NCBI RefSeq assembly: GCF_000002985.6
Contig: NC_003283.11
Location: 15,439,501 to 15,503,500, forward strand
Direction: 5' to 3'
Origin: Caenorhabditis elegans
Taxonomy: Eukaryota > Nematoda > Chromadorea > Rhabditida > Rhabditidae
Length of the DNA stretch: 64,000 nt
The position numbers were made by a program, and so were the translations under genes. The notes under the pieces were generated by a model, which saw only the letters and a program-made list of their open reading frames with translations, had not been told where the DNA came from and did not search any database. This document shows, piece after piece, positions 20,004 through 31,873 of the stretch. Each line of letters opens with the position of its first letter. The stretch's first letter is position 1.

Positions 20004-23000
20004 TTAAGGTCGCTTTGTTCTTGCGATAATTTGGAAAGAAATTGCAAAAAGTAAGAACGCCAATGACAATCCTGTCGAAGTAGTCGCCAATTGAGTGTTG
20101 ACGCAGATTCGGACTTCTTCTGAAAATTTCAGTATTTTAATATCGCTTTAGATTTCACAAATTTGAAAACTACGCCCCAAATAATTACAATAAACTAGAA
20201 AATTTACCTGAAAAATCTGGTCTGCAGCTTTTCGACAAGCAAATCGAGGTTCTCACCGATTGCGTCGCTGGGGAAACTTCAGAAGGTACTGAAGCACGTC
20301 GATGCTTGATGAATGAAGAAGCATCTGAGAGGATAGAATTTGGTGGAGACGTCACAACATCTGCACAGAATGGAGGCTGAAACAATTTTGAAAAATTTTG
20401 GAAATTCTGATGATCTTTACCGAAGGAATATCCTCACAGCTAGTCGTGTTCGTAACGGAAGACTTGATGTTTGAGCATATCAGAATATCACATTTGATCT
20501 GGAGGCTCGACATGTCTGGAACCTTGAAAGCCCACATGTGAGAGGAAGCAGTGTCGTGGTAGGTGTCATAATGGGGATGATCGATGATCTGAAGATCCGC
20601 AGAGCACCCCTGCTCGTCTATTAGAGTATGATCGATCTTGCCCACCGCATCTACCACTTTGCAGTTGCGTATGTGCATTCCATATGCGTCTATAACACAA
20701 AATTACGGAATACTTTAATAGATATCATGAACCAACCCGACTCTGGAACCATACTCCATTTAAGAGCCAGTGGCATTCCAATGTCAGCAGCACTGACCTC
20801 AGCGCCAAGCTTGTGATGTCCCTCGTCTACTACAATTTGCATTTGAACACTCGGCATAGAGGCTTTCTGCTCCAACTTTGATGGTACTAAGCGGAGTCTG
20901 AACGCATCTCGTTTATAAATAACCAAAAATAATTCTCCAAGCTTACTCTTCCAGAGCCTCTTCAATTCTCTTCGGGAGCACTTGCTTGTTATAATTGACC
21001 TTCTGATGGACACATTGAGCCATAAATGATTGCAAAGTGTTCGTGCCATTTCCTTGATCAATGATGAGAACCACTTGCATGTGGTATTGAGCTCTGCTGT
21101 CCACTTGTTCACCAACATTCTTGACTCCACACGTGGAAAATGGCAGGAACATTTTTGGCTTGGCCTCTTCAGTGAAGGATTTGTGGCATCTGAAGTAATA
21201 TGTTTCATATACAGTTTTACAAATTTGTCTTACTCTAGAACCCGTTTCCTATCATTTGCAAAGACTTCTCCGGTGAGCGGCAAAATGGTTTTAACCTCGA
21301 AACTGATTCCATCCTCCAGACAGAGGATTCTCGGCTTTCCTGCAAACTGATAATTTTCAGCAGCTATACAAATAGATACTCACCAATCAACCGATTTGGT
21401 ACCCTTGGAGCACCCTCTGGAGGAGCATATGGATTATTTCTGGGTGGCGGGTTGGTGCTTGGCAAGATTCCAGGTGATGATCCCTCGTTCGGCGGGAAGC
21501 TTGCGGTGACGACGCGAGTCGGCGAAGGAGGTGTAGGTGACGTGGCATATTCCGACGGTCTGAATCTATCTGTAAATGTAGAGGTCACATCTTCGAATTG
21601 ATCAGGAGTCAGTGTAGAAGACTCGAATGTCTCAGTGAACGGCGTGATGACGGTGGTGGTCTCCGTGCTTCTAGATGATTCAGACGGTGTGAAACGATCA
21701 GAAGTTGATAGAGTTGGGAAGCTTGATGCAGTGGAGTATTCAGATTCTGGTGTAGCGTCGGTAGATGTGTAGATCCATCCAGCAGTGGTTTGAGGTGATG
21801 TCGAGAATGATCCAGAGCCTGGAGTTTCAGAATCAGTAGATGAAGCTGTGGTGGTCACTACAGACTCTCCGGAATTTGTCTTCTCTCGGTCAGTGAAGAC
21901 TTGTGTGAAGTATCCTTCAGTGGTTGGATTGCTGGCAGGTGGTACCGTAGAAGACGGCCCATTTGGCACGTTTCCTCCAAATGGTGGAGTATTTCTAGTT
22001 GGGAACTCGGGTCGTCTTGTGACTGAAGCTGTCGGTCTCGTGGATCTAGCAGATGTTGTTGGAGTTGGTGTGGACTGGGATGTCTCTGGATGCAGTGGAA
22101 TATAGGTTGGAGGGTTCTTCCCACTTGGCGTCGACGCGGTCATATGAACAATTGCAGGTGGAACATGCTCCGGAGTATCTTCCTCGGTAGTTGTGGATTC
22201 AACGGGCTTTGATGTTGTGGTAGTTGTCGGGGCAGTAAATCTAGTAGAAATAGTCTGAGCAGTTGGACGGACGGTATCTGTCTGAAAATTTGTAATTTTA
22301 GTAGATCTGAGCTAGAAGATATGTAGTTGTGCCAAAACTTACCGTAGTCTCGTGGTAATCCTCATCAGGTGGGAAAGTACTTGGAGGAGGGAAATTATGC
22401 GCCGGGATCAGGCTTCTTGGCGGAGTCGCAGGTCCTTCTCCAAATGGTGGGAATGGTTGTTTGCCGGGGGGAACGGTGTACGGCGTGGCATACTCTTCTT
22501 CAGGATGCGGGGGCGGTGGTGGAGGGATGTATGGATTGATCAGTGGTGGAGCTGGTTTGTATCCGGCACGCGATGCATCGTCTTTTGCAGCGTTACTGAT
22601 CACGAGTGTCGGGCTCGAGTCCTCATTGTCACGGTCTGGCTTGTAGAGGGATATCTGGAAATATTTCAAATTTAGAGAATGTTCAAAAGCCCTTATAACC
22701 TCACCTTATCAGTATCCACTCCTCTGCACGGCGGTGTTACACATCCTCCTTTGCCTTTTGGTCTCTTGAAATTCACGTTGATATGACTCGTAAAATCTTC
22801 CGGCTGATGTCCTGGCGGCTGATATGCTTGAGCACTGACAGGTCTTGGGAAGAAGTTCCTCATCATTTCCTCTTCCTCCTCTTGTGGAGTTGGCGTGCTT
22901 CGCTCTCCGTCGTCTTCTGACTCGGAGGATTCCGGTCCAATAGTTTCCGATTCCGTTGAAGAGGGTTTCAATGGATTCTTTATCTGTGAACCTGGTGATC

Positions 23001-24920
23001 CAGGAATCTGAGATTTCTCTGAAGAATGTGGGGAATCGGTTGCCTTGCTGATATCCTCTAGCGGTTCGTCATCTTCTTCGTCAGAACTTGAACCTAGATA
23101 TATTGGTCGGATGGTTTTAAGATCGTTGAATGGATTTTTGGTCATCTCGAATGGAGTTGTCTCTTTCCCATTTTCGTTAGAAGACGGAGTGGTGTCGGAT
23201 GAACTTGTTGATCCTGGGCTTTTAGAAGGAGTAGAGCTTTCCGTGTTTCTACCAAACGGAGTTGTAACTTCAGAGCTTCCAGTCTCTACATCTCTAGTGT
23301 AGTCGGCGTCATTAGGCAGTCTAGGCTTGGAAGAAGTTCCAATTCCACCACTAAGCTCTTGAGGTCCTGGGCGGATGGTTGGATTTACAGTTTTTCCATT
23401 TCCATTTTCAAAATCCCGAGTTGATGATCTAGGCCTTTCTGAGGGAGATGTAGATGGCTGTTCATAGGATTCCGTGTTGCTCGAAGTAGTGGAGACTGTT
23501 GAATCCGGATAGGAATTTGAAGACGGGGACACCTGAGTCTGTCCTCCATATGGATTTGGGGGCTCGTAAGGTATAGTAGTGGTGATAGGGTTGGCAGAGG
23601 GACTGTGAGCGACGGTTCCTGAAAAATTCTTTCAATTATTTTAGCTCGCTTCTTCCTTAAATACCTGTATACGTTTCCGGATTGACCGACGGTTCCATTG
23701 GCTTCTCGGTTGTCACAGTTGGTCCATACAGGCCATAGCTTCCTGTTGAAACTGGCACGGGCGGTCCAGCGGGTCCCGGATAATACGGGTACGCTCCAGT
23801 AGTTTGTCCTGGCGTGTCTGGAATCCATATCATCTGCACTGGATACTGCTGCCAATTTGGTGGCAATGGAGGTAATCCCTTTGGAAATTGGCCCTTGTTT
23901 GGAGAATTCTCATAGTAACTGGTTTGAGGGCTGCCGGGTTTTGGTTGAGGGCCAACCCAAGCGAATGGTCGGAAGCTTCCACCAGATGTTAGTTGATGTG
24001 GAGGAACTTGTTGATATGAGATCTTTGGAGATGGTAACGGTGGAAGACGTTGACGAGGTGGACGGTATTCCGGAATCGAGACCTGCTCGGGACGTGTGTA
24101 GTAGTTCGGTTGAGCACGCTGGAATAGAAAAAGTTTATGTATTTTTACTTCAAATATAGAAGTGTTTGATTTGAGAAATAATGTTTTGAACAAATCATTA
24201 CAGATATTTAAGAGACCTCAAAACTTCGCGGAAATTGAGAAACGTTGGAAAACTTCTACAAAGACATTTTTGGAAATTTTTTGGTTACTTAACTTGGTAT
24301 ATATAGGGTTCTTGACGACTTTTGGAAGTTTTTCAAACTGTCTTACTCAATCGAAAAATTACCAGGTTTTCTACCGGTGCCTGAACATTGTCGAAACCGA
24401 ATTTCAAAAGCTTCAAAAGTTTTTAAATTTTGACACCTTCCGTGTAAGACAATTTATGACGTCACTGCTCTTAAGAGTTTTAACCACAATTACTGTTTTT
24501 TGAGTGAAAATGTGTGACCAGTAAGGCATGAGCAGCTGTTCCAAGTTGTTTGAATTAAAATACTTTTAAAATTAAAAAAAACTGGATTTCTCGGTATCCC
24601 TTTAAATCTTATAGTTAGTCCCCCTGTTTTAAAATTCAATATACCAAAAATGTTTAGTTCAACACACGAGCCTCAGCTGGAGCGTTTTATTTTTCAATTA
24701 AAGTTTTACGAATGCTACTATTTCACGAGAGAAACCAGAATTTACAAAAACAATTTCTGAAAAAAAAACTCACCTTCGCCAAATTCGAGTGTCCCTTTAA
24801 AACTTCGAGATTCGCATTTGGATTCGGCTCAGAGACGGGCGTCTTCCATACGGGCTTAACCGCAATAATCGGCCCAAAAACCGCGAAAATCACGGGGAAA
24901 CATGAGAGTAAGGGCCTCAT
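20004..24920 (-). CDS. mucin-like zona pellucida-domain membrane protein
   Basis: Eleven minus-strand exons (24920-24774, 24118-23665, 23618-22705, 22654-22343, 22281-21384, 21339-21234, 21189-20947, 20897-20737, 20689-20421, 20376-20208, 20119-20004) join in phase to give 1262 residues. Order: signal peptide (MRPLLSCFPVIFAVFG...), Pro/Tyr/Gln-rich part, about 600 residues of Ser/Thr/Pro-rich mucin-like sequence, then a ZP module. ZP marks are ILCLEDGISFEVKT, PFSTCGVKNVG, IVVDEGHHKLGAEV, DAYGMHIRNCKVVDA and IDEQGCSAD. Next come a furin-like KHRR site, and a C-terminal membrane helix with a short basic tail (RTKRP). ZP proteins polymerise in apical extracellular matrix or cuticle after cleavage at such a site. 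Start at 24920 is the first ATG after a GTG; the two choices differ by three residues. Confidence 0.85.
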
Positions 24921-25585
24921 CAGGCCCACGTTTTAGGCCTCTAGTTTTTGTCCGAGATTTAGGAAAACAATACGGGAGAAAACAAGAACAACAGGGAGGC
25001 AAAGAAGTGAGGAAACGGGTGAGGGGGGAGAATGGACATTCCAACATTATTAGATCGATTTAAGCGATATCGTCTGGTTATGATCGACGGAAATCCCTTT
25101 TGAATAGACGCTTTTTAAGGAGGGGAAACAGAAATGAAAACTGAGAAAATCGGGAATGAGGGAAAGTGACGGCAGGAAATGAGACTAAATTGGTCATCGA
25201 TGTGTTGAAATTCTGGATTTTTTTTCGGTTTTGAAAATCTGCTGAATAGAAGATATTTTATTTGAAACAACACAGTTCAGTTATGTTATCGAGAAAAAAA
25301 ATTACTGAATATAAACTTTACACTAGAAAGATGAAATTAAACATTTTTGCGTCAAATTTTCAATTAAAAATAATTGAAAACTAAACTTTAAAGCCGTTGT
25401 AACACCTTATACAGCAATTTTTTATGCAAAATTTTTCACAAATATTTGTTCAATTAATACATATTTATGTTTGAAAACATTAAAATTTTCCATGCCAACT
25501 AGATGTACTAGTTGACCACCAGGCGCGCCTCTCGATTCTCTCCCGATTCCGTTTTCTAAAGACCAATTCTAACACCGCCGCCGTG
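24921..25585. other. intergenic, promoter side of ZP gene and tRNA cluster
   Basis: GC-richer up to about 25200 with purine-rich plus-strand runs, then AT-rich. No coding signal; probably holds the ZP gene promoter. Confidence 0.5.
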
Positions 25586-25658
25586 GCCTCCTTAGCTCAG
25601 TTGGTAGAGCGTGAGACTTTTAATCTTAAGGTCAGGGGTTCGAGTCCCCTAGGTGGCT
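25586..25658 (+). tRNA. tRNA-Lys (TTT)
   Basis: Cloverleaf reads directly: acceptor GCCTCCT with AGGTGGC (one T:T mismatch), D-loop TAGCTCAGTTGGTAGAGC, anticodon loop CTTTTAA giving anticodon TTT, T-arm GGGGTTCGAGTCCCC. A long T run follows at 25661, fitting a Pol III terminator. No intron. The acceptor mismatch is unusual for a working tRNA gene. Confidence 0.93.
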
Positions 25659-25725
25659 TGATTTTTTTGTTTTTTTTTTCATTGTTGAAAAATTGTTTCT
25701 TTCTCAATTTTTTTCAAAAGGAATG

Positions 25726-25796
25726 GGCCGAACCGGGGATTGAACCCGGGACCTCTCGCACCCAAAGCGAGAATCATACCACTAGACCATTCGGCC
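25726..25796 (-). tRNA. tRNA-Pro (TGG)
   Basis: On the minus strand: acceptor GGCCGAA with TTCGGCC (perfect), D-loop GGTCTAGTGGTATGAT, anticodon loop TTTGGGT giving TGG, T-arm CCGGGTTCAATCCCCGG. It faces the tRNA-Lys gene tail to tail, about 67 bp apart. Confidence 0.93.
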
Positions 25797-26200
25797 ACGA
25801 GAGACATGCTTCACGGAGGTATACACAATTGAGAGGAACAGAGATAGCGCTGGCCAGAGGAGAGTGTAATGCAAATAAACGATTATGGGGAATGAATAAT
25901 AAATTGAGAATTTAATTCTGTTTTACTTCAAACTTATATATTTATTTCAAAAATAACTGAACAAACATGAATAACTCTGATTAAGAACCAGTTTTCCTCC
26001 ATCATGCTCAACAAACAAACAAAAGATAAGTTGATTTATCGGGTCAATGAAAAATGCAAACATTGTAAACTTTTGATTAGGATTTTCAAGAAAAAAAAAC
26101 GTGTCTAACTAGAAACAAAAGTGTAGGTTGGTAAACAACATGAAAAAGTATAAAAGTGGCAAGAATTACACGGGGTATACTCACAGAATCCCATTGAGCG
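25797..26200. other. intergenic, promoter of Q/C-rich gene
   Basis: AT-rich spacer. The proximal part carries a TATA box (see separate entry). No gene seen. Confidence 0.5.
26149..26155 (+). promoter_or_regulatory. TATA box
   Basis: TATAAAA lies 46 bp before the ATG of the Q/C-rich secreted protein gene, a typical spacing for highly expressed nematode structural-protein genes. Confidence 0.6.
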
Positions 26201-27538
26201 ATGCGTTGTGTGATTATATTGTTTGCAGTTGCTTTGGCTGTGGCTCAGGTTAGTTTTTCAATTTTAAACTAATTGTAAGGAATTTGAAAATTTATAATTT
26301 CTAAGTGCTGAGAGAAAGCCTAATAATTGTATTTTCTTTTCGCAATTTCGTGTTAACAAAACTACTTGAAATGTGAATTGGCGCTTTAACGACTGTTTTT
26401 GAACCTCTTCGAATTTCAATTTTCGACATCATTAACTGAAAAATCTCCTTTTTTAGAGTAATATCTGTATTCCCGTATATGGAAGTAGACCGACCCTGTT
26501 TTAATGTGGGCCGATAAAAATCTCGTAGTGACGTTTAAAATTGATAGAAGCATTCCAATTAACGACGTGTTTCTCAACTCAATTTGATTTCAGGCCTCCT
26601 CAATCCGCGAAACCCGTCAAGCCTCCTGCGGATGTGCTCAATCGGTTCAGCCGACCTGCTCCTGCCAGCAGGCCTCACAACAATACAGCTGCTCCTGCCA
26701 ACCTTCAACTCCATGCTCTTGCGCCAGCAGCCAGCAATATCAATTGCAGACGTCTCAATGCATGCCTGCTTGTCAACAGTCCTGCAGTCAACAGTGCCAA
26801 TCTAACACCAACACTCAATGCCAGCCAACGTGTCAGCAATCCTGCCAGACATCGTCTTGCAATCCGATGACTTCCACACCAATTCCAGCGTCGCAAAGTT
26901 GTCTTCCAGAGTGTGAGAACCGATGCATGCAGCAGTGTACTCAACAGCAGACCGCGCAACAGTGCCAGCCAATTTGTCAGCAGCAGTGCCAGCAGGAATG
27001 TGGGTCCACAGGAAATATGATGTACAATAATCAGGATCCGTATAATCAAATGCAGTATGGAGGGTACAATCAGCAAGGAAATCAGTACCAGAACCAAAAT
27101 CAGTACCAAAATCCAAACCAGATCCAAAATCAGTACAACCAGAACCAGTACCAAAACCAAAACTACTACAACCCTTACCAACAAACTCAATGCCAACAAC
27201 AATGTGCTCCACAATGCTCTCAACAAACTTCCACCAACTGCCAGCAGTGTCAGAACTCCTGCCAGAACAGCAACACTCAAACCATAACCATCTACGTGCA
27301 AGCCTCCCCACAGACCTCCCAATGTGTTCCCCAGTGCCAGCAACAATGCCAACAGCAGTGCCAAACTAGAACCACGGCCTCCCAACAGTGTGCTCCAGCT
27401 TGCTCGACATCCTGCAATCAATCCTGTAATCAGCCGGCCCAAATGGCATGTCAACCAATGCAAAATAGTCAGTGCGGATGTCAACAAAACTATTCGCCGT
27501 GCGGAAATGTCTCCGGGCAGTGTTGTTTGAAGAAGTAA
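26201..27538 (+). CDS. Gln/Cys-rich secreted protein (abu/pqn type)
   Basis: Two exons, 26201-26248 and 26594-27538, join in phase to give 330 residues. Exon 1 is a signal peptide (MRCVIILFAVALAVAQ). The mature protein is about one third Gln, with many Cys spaced C-x3-C-x3-C (QCQPTCQQSC, QCAPQC) as in the cysteine-rich CXXXCXXXC repeat of C. elegans ABU/PQN proteins. A central roughly 45-residue stretch is N/Q/Y-rich and Cys-free, prion-like. It ends with CGNVSGQCCLKK. Family members are secreted and many build the pharyngeal cuticle or respond to ER stress; that role is inferred. AATAAA follows at about 27580. The open frame on the other strand is a shadow of the CAG-rich codon pattern. Confidence 0.8.
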
Positions 27539-30500
27539 AATTCTTGAAGATTGTATTTCTGTAAATCTAGGAAATGATGAATAAATGTTTCTCACTACCA
27601 GTTTTTTTGTTAAATGGGTCCTTTCAAAAGTGCTGAAGCTAATAAATTTGGTACCTGGTATTCACACAACATTTTTTGTTGAATGGAAAAAAGGTGGATG
27701 TACCTTTAAAGAGTACTGTAGTTTCGAGCTCTGTTTTTCAGGAATAATCATTTCGAGACCCGGAAAAACAATTAGAAATATTAAGAAAACTATTGTTGTA
27801 TTGAAATTATGTTGATAAGATTTTATAGAAGATGACCGAAAATGTTTTAAAATTTATAATTGATTAGTATTTTTCGAATTTTTGTTTTCAGAATCAAGGA
27901 AAAATCGAAAACTCGACCCACTTGGTCCCTGTTGTTTGTTCTGCTACTACGTAGTAGTTGAGTGAGAGCAAGAAGAGGTGAAAAGTGCATTGAGAAAAAG
28001 AGACAAAAAGTTACCCCTTCAAATGCATATCGCTACATATATATAAATAGATGTCCAACTTTTTTCGCACTTTTCAATGAAAAGAAGGGGAAAGTTTATT
28101 AGTAATTTTTTTGAATTTTGAAATGTATATTTTTAGGTAGGAAATTTTCGATTTTTTAAATGAAAATTTCAAATTATTTTTTGCTTTTAAAACTATTTTT
28201 TGCAATTTTTCTGTTACATAGACTTCGAATTGAGAGCGACATATTTTTCTGAAATTTACATAAATTATTCATCAACAAGTAGCTTTTCATATTTTCAAGA
28301 CATCTACATAATTGTTTCGAAAACAAAATCCCAAAAAAAAGTACACCTTTCAAAAAATGTGACGGGGCCTTTTCTTTGTCTTACAATGTGTTTTGTTCTC
28401 GTTTACTCAATTAGTGAAAGTCAATGACTTGTTGAGACTCTGCAACTAGTCACAATACTTTTCCGCGTTTCACCGAATTTCTATGAGCGGAGCAAAATTG
28501 AGTTTTTACTTTTGAATGTGTGCCGGGTGATTTTGGACTTTTTTTTCTGGGGATAAATATTTCAGCACTTTACTTATTTCTCGTAAATTCGAAGGAATTT
28601 CCAATTTTTCGCGAAATTCGAGTCTTTAAATTTTAATGTCCCGCAAAAAAATGGAGCAATCAACTCCCAGTTAAGCTGAATTTTAGTTGTTTTTTATGTA
28701 GTTGTTTCCCTCCAAAAAAGCGTCCACTCCCACCCATTTCCCCAATTTGTTCAGCAGAACTTTTTTTGTTTCTCCTCTCTCAAATGGTGGTCCGTCTTTT
28801 CAAAAATTCCCATAAATCGTTTTGCAGAACCCCGGGGTGTTTTTGTGAAAAACTAGAATTCGAGTGACTTTTTCAAGTAGTTCTGGTAAGAGGATAACGG
28901 AGGGACAAGGAAATAAATTTGAAGGGGAGCAGCACACTTGAATTGAAACTTTTGGAATTTAAACTAAATAAGAAGACAACGAATTCGTATTCTATGAGAG
29001 AGATCAAGCTTTTGAATATAAAAAACTAGTTCTTGAATAAGTTGCTCCGTTTTTTGGGGCATTTTTTGAATTGTAAAAAAATTTAAAAATCCGAAAAGTT
29101 TCGTGTTTCGCTGTTCAAAGTGACCTCCCTTCTGTTTTTCTTATTGAATACTCTCAGATTATTTATTTTCCAGATTATTTAAATTCAAACTGTGACACTT
29201 TTTCGATTTTTTTTGTCGACCTCACCTATTCTAGTGCCAATTCCAAATTCTTCCTTGTCCTTTTTTGGGAATACAAAAACATTTTAATGGTTATTTTGGC
29301 AAACATATTTGAAAAGAACATGTCAACCAATTCTTGAAGTCGTTGACATTTTTATGCATTTTTCTCCATCCTTTTACATATTTTTCTTCCATTTCCTTCT
29401 TGAACCAATTTCTAACTCCATCTTGACATGGTCTGCCAAATCTTAACCAAACAAATGTTTACGCAAATCATTTGGGTTTTCAGATAAATTATTTTTGATT
29501 TGATTTTTCAATTTTGTAAAAAAAAAGTGAATATTTAAATTCCCGCCCGAATGTGCCTACGCTCTCCGCTATCCGATTTTTCGATGTTTTCAGAATATTT
29601 CAATTCTTCTTGAACATTTTTTTTGAAAAGTACCTCAAAATTGTTTTGAATTTTTATTCGCATCTATGAAAGTTGATAGAGAAATGCATATTTTCAAAAC
29701 ATTTCTCGACTTTTCAAATTTTAGTTTTCAGCAATAATTACTATTCCGAAACTCTGATTTTTTCCAGCTGAAACCCAAAATTTCCAAAAATTTTGGAACA
29801 TATACAAATTTATTTTATGGCCCTCATACATTCTCGGATCCCATTAAAATGTTCCCCCATAAATTTTTCCCACAACATTTTGTTTCACTGTCTGTACCTC
29901 TTCCGTCTCTTTTTTCATCAACCTTCTTTTTCAACTTTTATCTTTTATCTTATCATCTTACACCTAGCTTCCATTCTCTTTCTCTCGGGGATATACGTCT
30001 GCTCTTTCATCCCCAAAATTTCTTTCTATTTTCCTACTTTATATCAAAACTCCTTATCTCATTTCCTTTTTTTTCTATTTGCTCATATCCAAATGATGGA
30101 ACATCAAATTTTCTGACTTCAAGTGTGATGAGAAAATCTTGAGCCAAAAAAAAAAGAAGAGTTCCCGGAAAACTTGGAAAACAACTTCTTATTTTTTCAA
30201 TTAAGTATTCAGAATTTTTGAATCTTGAACGACGAGCTTGCAGTCTACTAGAAAATTCCAGATATTTTCGATTTTTTCAAGCTTCAAGTTTAGTTTTATT
30301 TTATTATTCTGACGGGATTCATAAGTCAATTTATTTATTGAAAAAAGATCTTTGTAGAAAAATTTTTTTTTTTTGGAAATTTCTACTTTTAAAACAATTT
30401 TTCAATTTTCAGACTTTTACAATATTTTATCAAAAACGATATTTTGAACCGTTTTTTTTTCAATTAAATGCGTTGAAAGTGTATTTTCCGTATATAAAAA

Positions 30501-31873
30501 ACTTTTTTACCAATTACGAATTTAATAAACTTTCGAATTGTTTAAATTTAAAAAAATTTTATGTTGAGTTTTTTTTTGATGACTCAAAACGTTTTGCAAA
30601 AAAATTTAAAAGAAAACCCCCAGATTTTTATTTAATTTTAAGCAATTTAAAGTGCATCTCCAGAAGTTGAAATGCAATTCAATCTTCAATCTCATTCAAA
30701 CATAAATAAACATCTGTGAGGATTTGAGTGTTCAATCCGTCTTCTGTCTCACTTCTTTCTCTAGTTTCATAAACCAATTTCATATGTTTTGTTCTCATCA
30801 AGTTGATTTCTAAGATTTTTTGATCAATTTTTCCTGTTCCATTGAAGTTTTCTTATACACGTAGAACCTGAATCCTTTTGTTAAATCTAAATTTTTAATT
30901 TTCACAAAAAGTGATTTTTCTAATGGAGTAGCATCGTTTTGGAATTTTCTTAAAGTAAGAAAAAATGAACCGGTAAAACCAAATAAAATTGTGAAAAAAA
31001 ATTAAATTTTTTCAATTTATTTTCGGGCAAATGAATAACCTGATTTTTTCTTCTTCTTCGCGTATTCAGGAAAAACATTGTTTTTCACAAAAGTTCTGAA
31101 AATTAAAAAAAAATTAAGCAATTAACAGAAACAAATGCATTCGTATTAAAAAAAGTAATTGGCAGTTACAAATTAATTTTTGAAATTTATAAGTTTTTTA
31201 ACAATTTTTTTCGATCAACTTGAAATTACGTATTTTAAGAAATCTGAAAATATCACTTTAGAAAAATCTAGAAAATATCGTAACTTTTCCTTTTTCTTTT
31301 CTTTCTGGTGAAAACCAAAAAAAAAAAACTATATTTCCTCTTGTGCAAGTCACTAAAACTTCTGGATCAATCTTCATTGAGCTAGTTATTTGAGAATCTC
31401 TCATTTTTGGCACATCTTGCTCTGGTAATTTAATATGGCTCTGTTTCTCCGCTCGCGGGGTATTTCAAGATGAAGAAAAAAAAAAGTTGTTTTGGTCTTT
31501 CATCTCTTCTGGCAAAAAAAATTAACAAAAACTAATATTTTTCATATTTTTGTAGTTTTTTTTTTTTTTTAATCGTAACCTTTTGCAAAAAAAAAATTCT
31601 AGCACTGAATTGGAAAAAAAATGTTTTTTTTTGTGAGAAATTTTAAGGATTTCTAGGGGCAGACAAAATTACAAACCTTTTAGAATTTTTTTTTCAAAAA
31701 AAAAGAAGTTTTATTATCACTATTTTGAAAAATTGACAGTTTCATATTTTTAACTTAAATTATAGTTTACACTTTTTCCTTTTTTCCATAATTTTTAATA
31801 ACTTTTTTTTTCAAATTTTAACCAATTTTTTCAGACCTTCCCAGAAAAAAAACTCAAACGGCTTCCACAGGGC
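27539..31873. other. 4.3-kb AT-rich intergenic region
   Basis: No coding exons recognised. It holds the 3' end of the Q/C-rich gene, a perfect palindrome CTACTACGTAGTAG near 27944-27957, many homopolymer A/T runs, and pyrimidine-rich stretches (29890-30060). A TTTTTTCAG near 31834 followed by 39 nt to the ATG at 31874 may be an SL1 trans-splice or leader-exon acceptor for the DPP4 gene. Its length suggests it holds distal promoter sequence or non-coding leader exons of that gene. Confidence 0.5.

Noticed and set aside
20690-21208. 172-codon minus-strand frame overlapping ZP exons
   Set aside because: It runs through two introns in another frame; the spliced ZP reading with TCGV and other conserved cysteines is far better.
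26705-27595. Long 296-codon minus-strand open frame rich in Leu/Val
   Set aside because: It is the exact antisense of the CAG/TGC-rich Q/C protein exon; repeated Gln and Cys codons leave few stops on the other strand. The plus strand has the signal peptide, splice sites, TATA box and AATAAA.
29793-30142. 107- and 97-codon frames in the 4.3-kb gap
   Set aside because: Pyrimidine-rich sequence gives Phe/Ser/Leu-rich readings in two frames at once; no splice links or family features.
30218-30670. 150-codon frame rich in Phe/Lys/Asn
   Set aside because: Typical of AT-rich non-coding DNA; no signal peptide, domain or splice partner.
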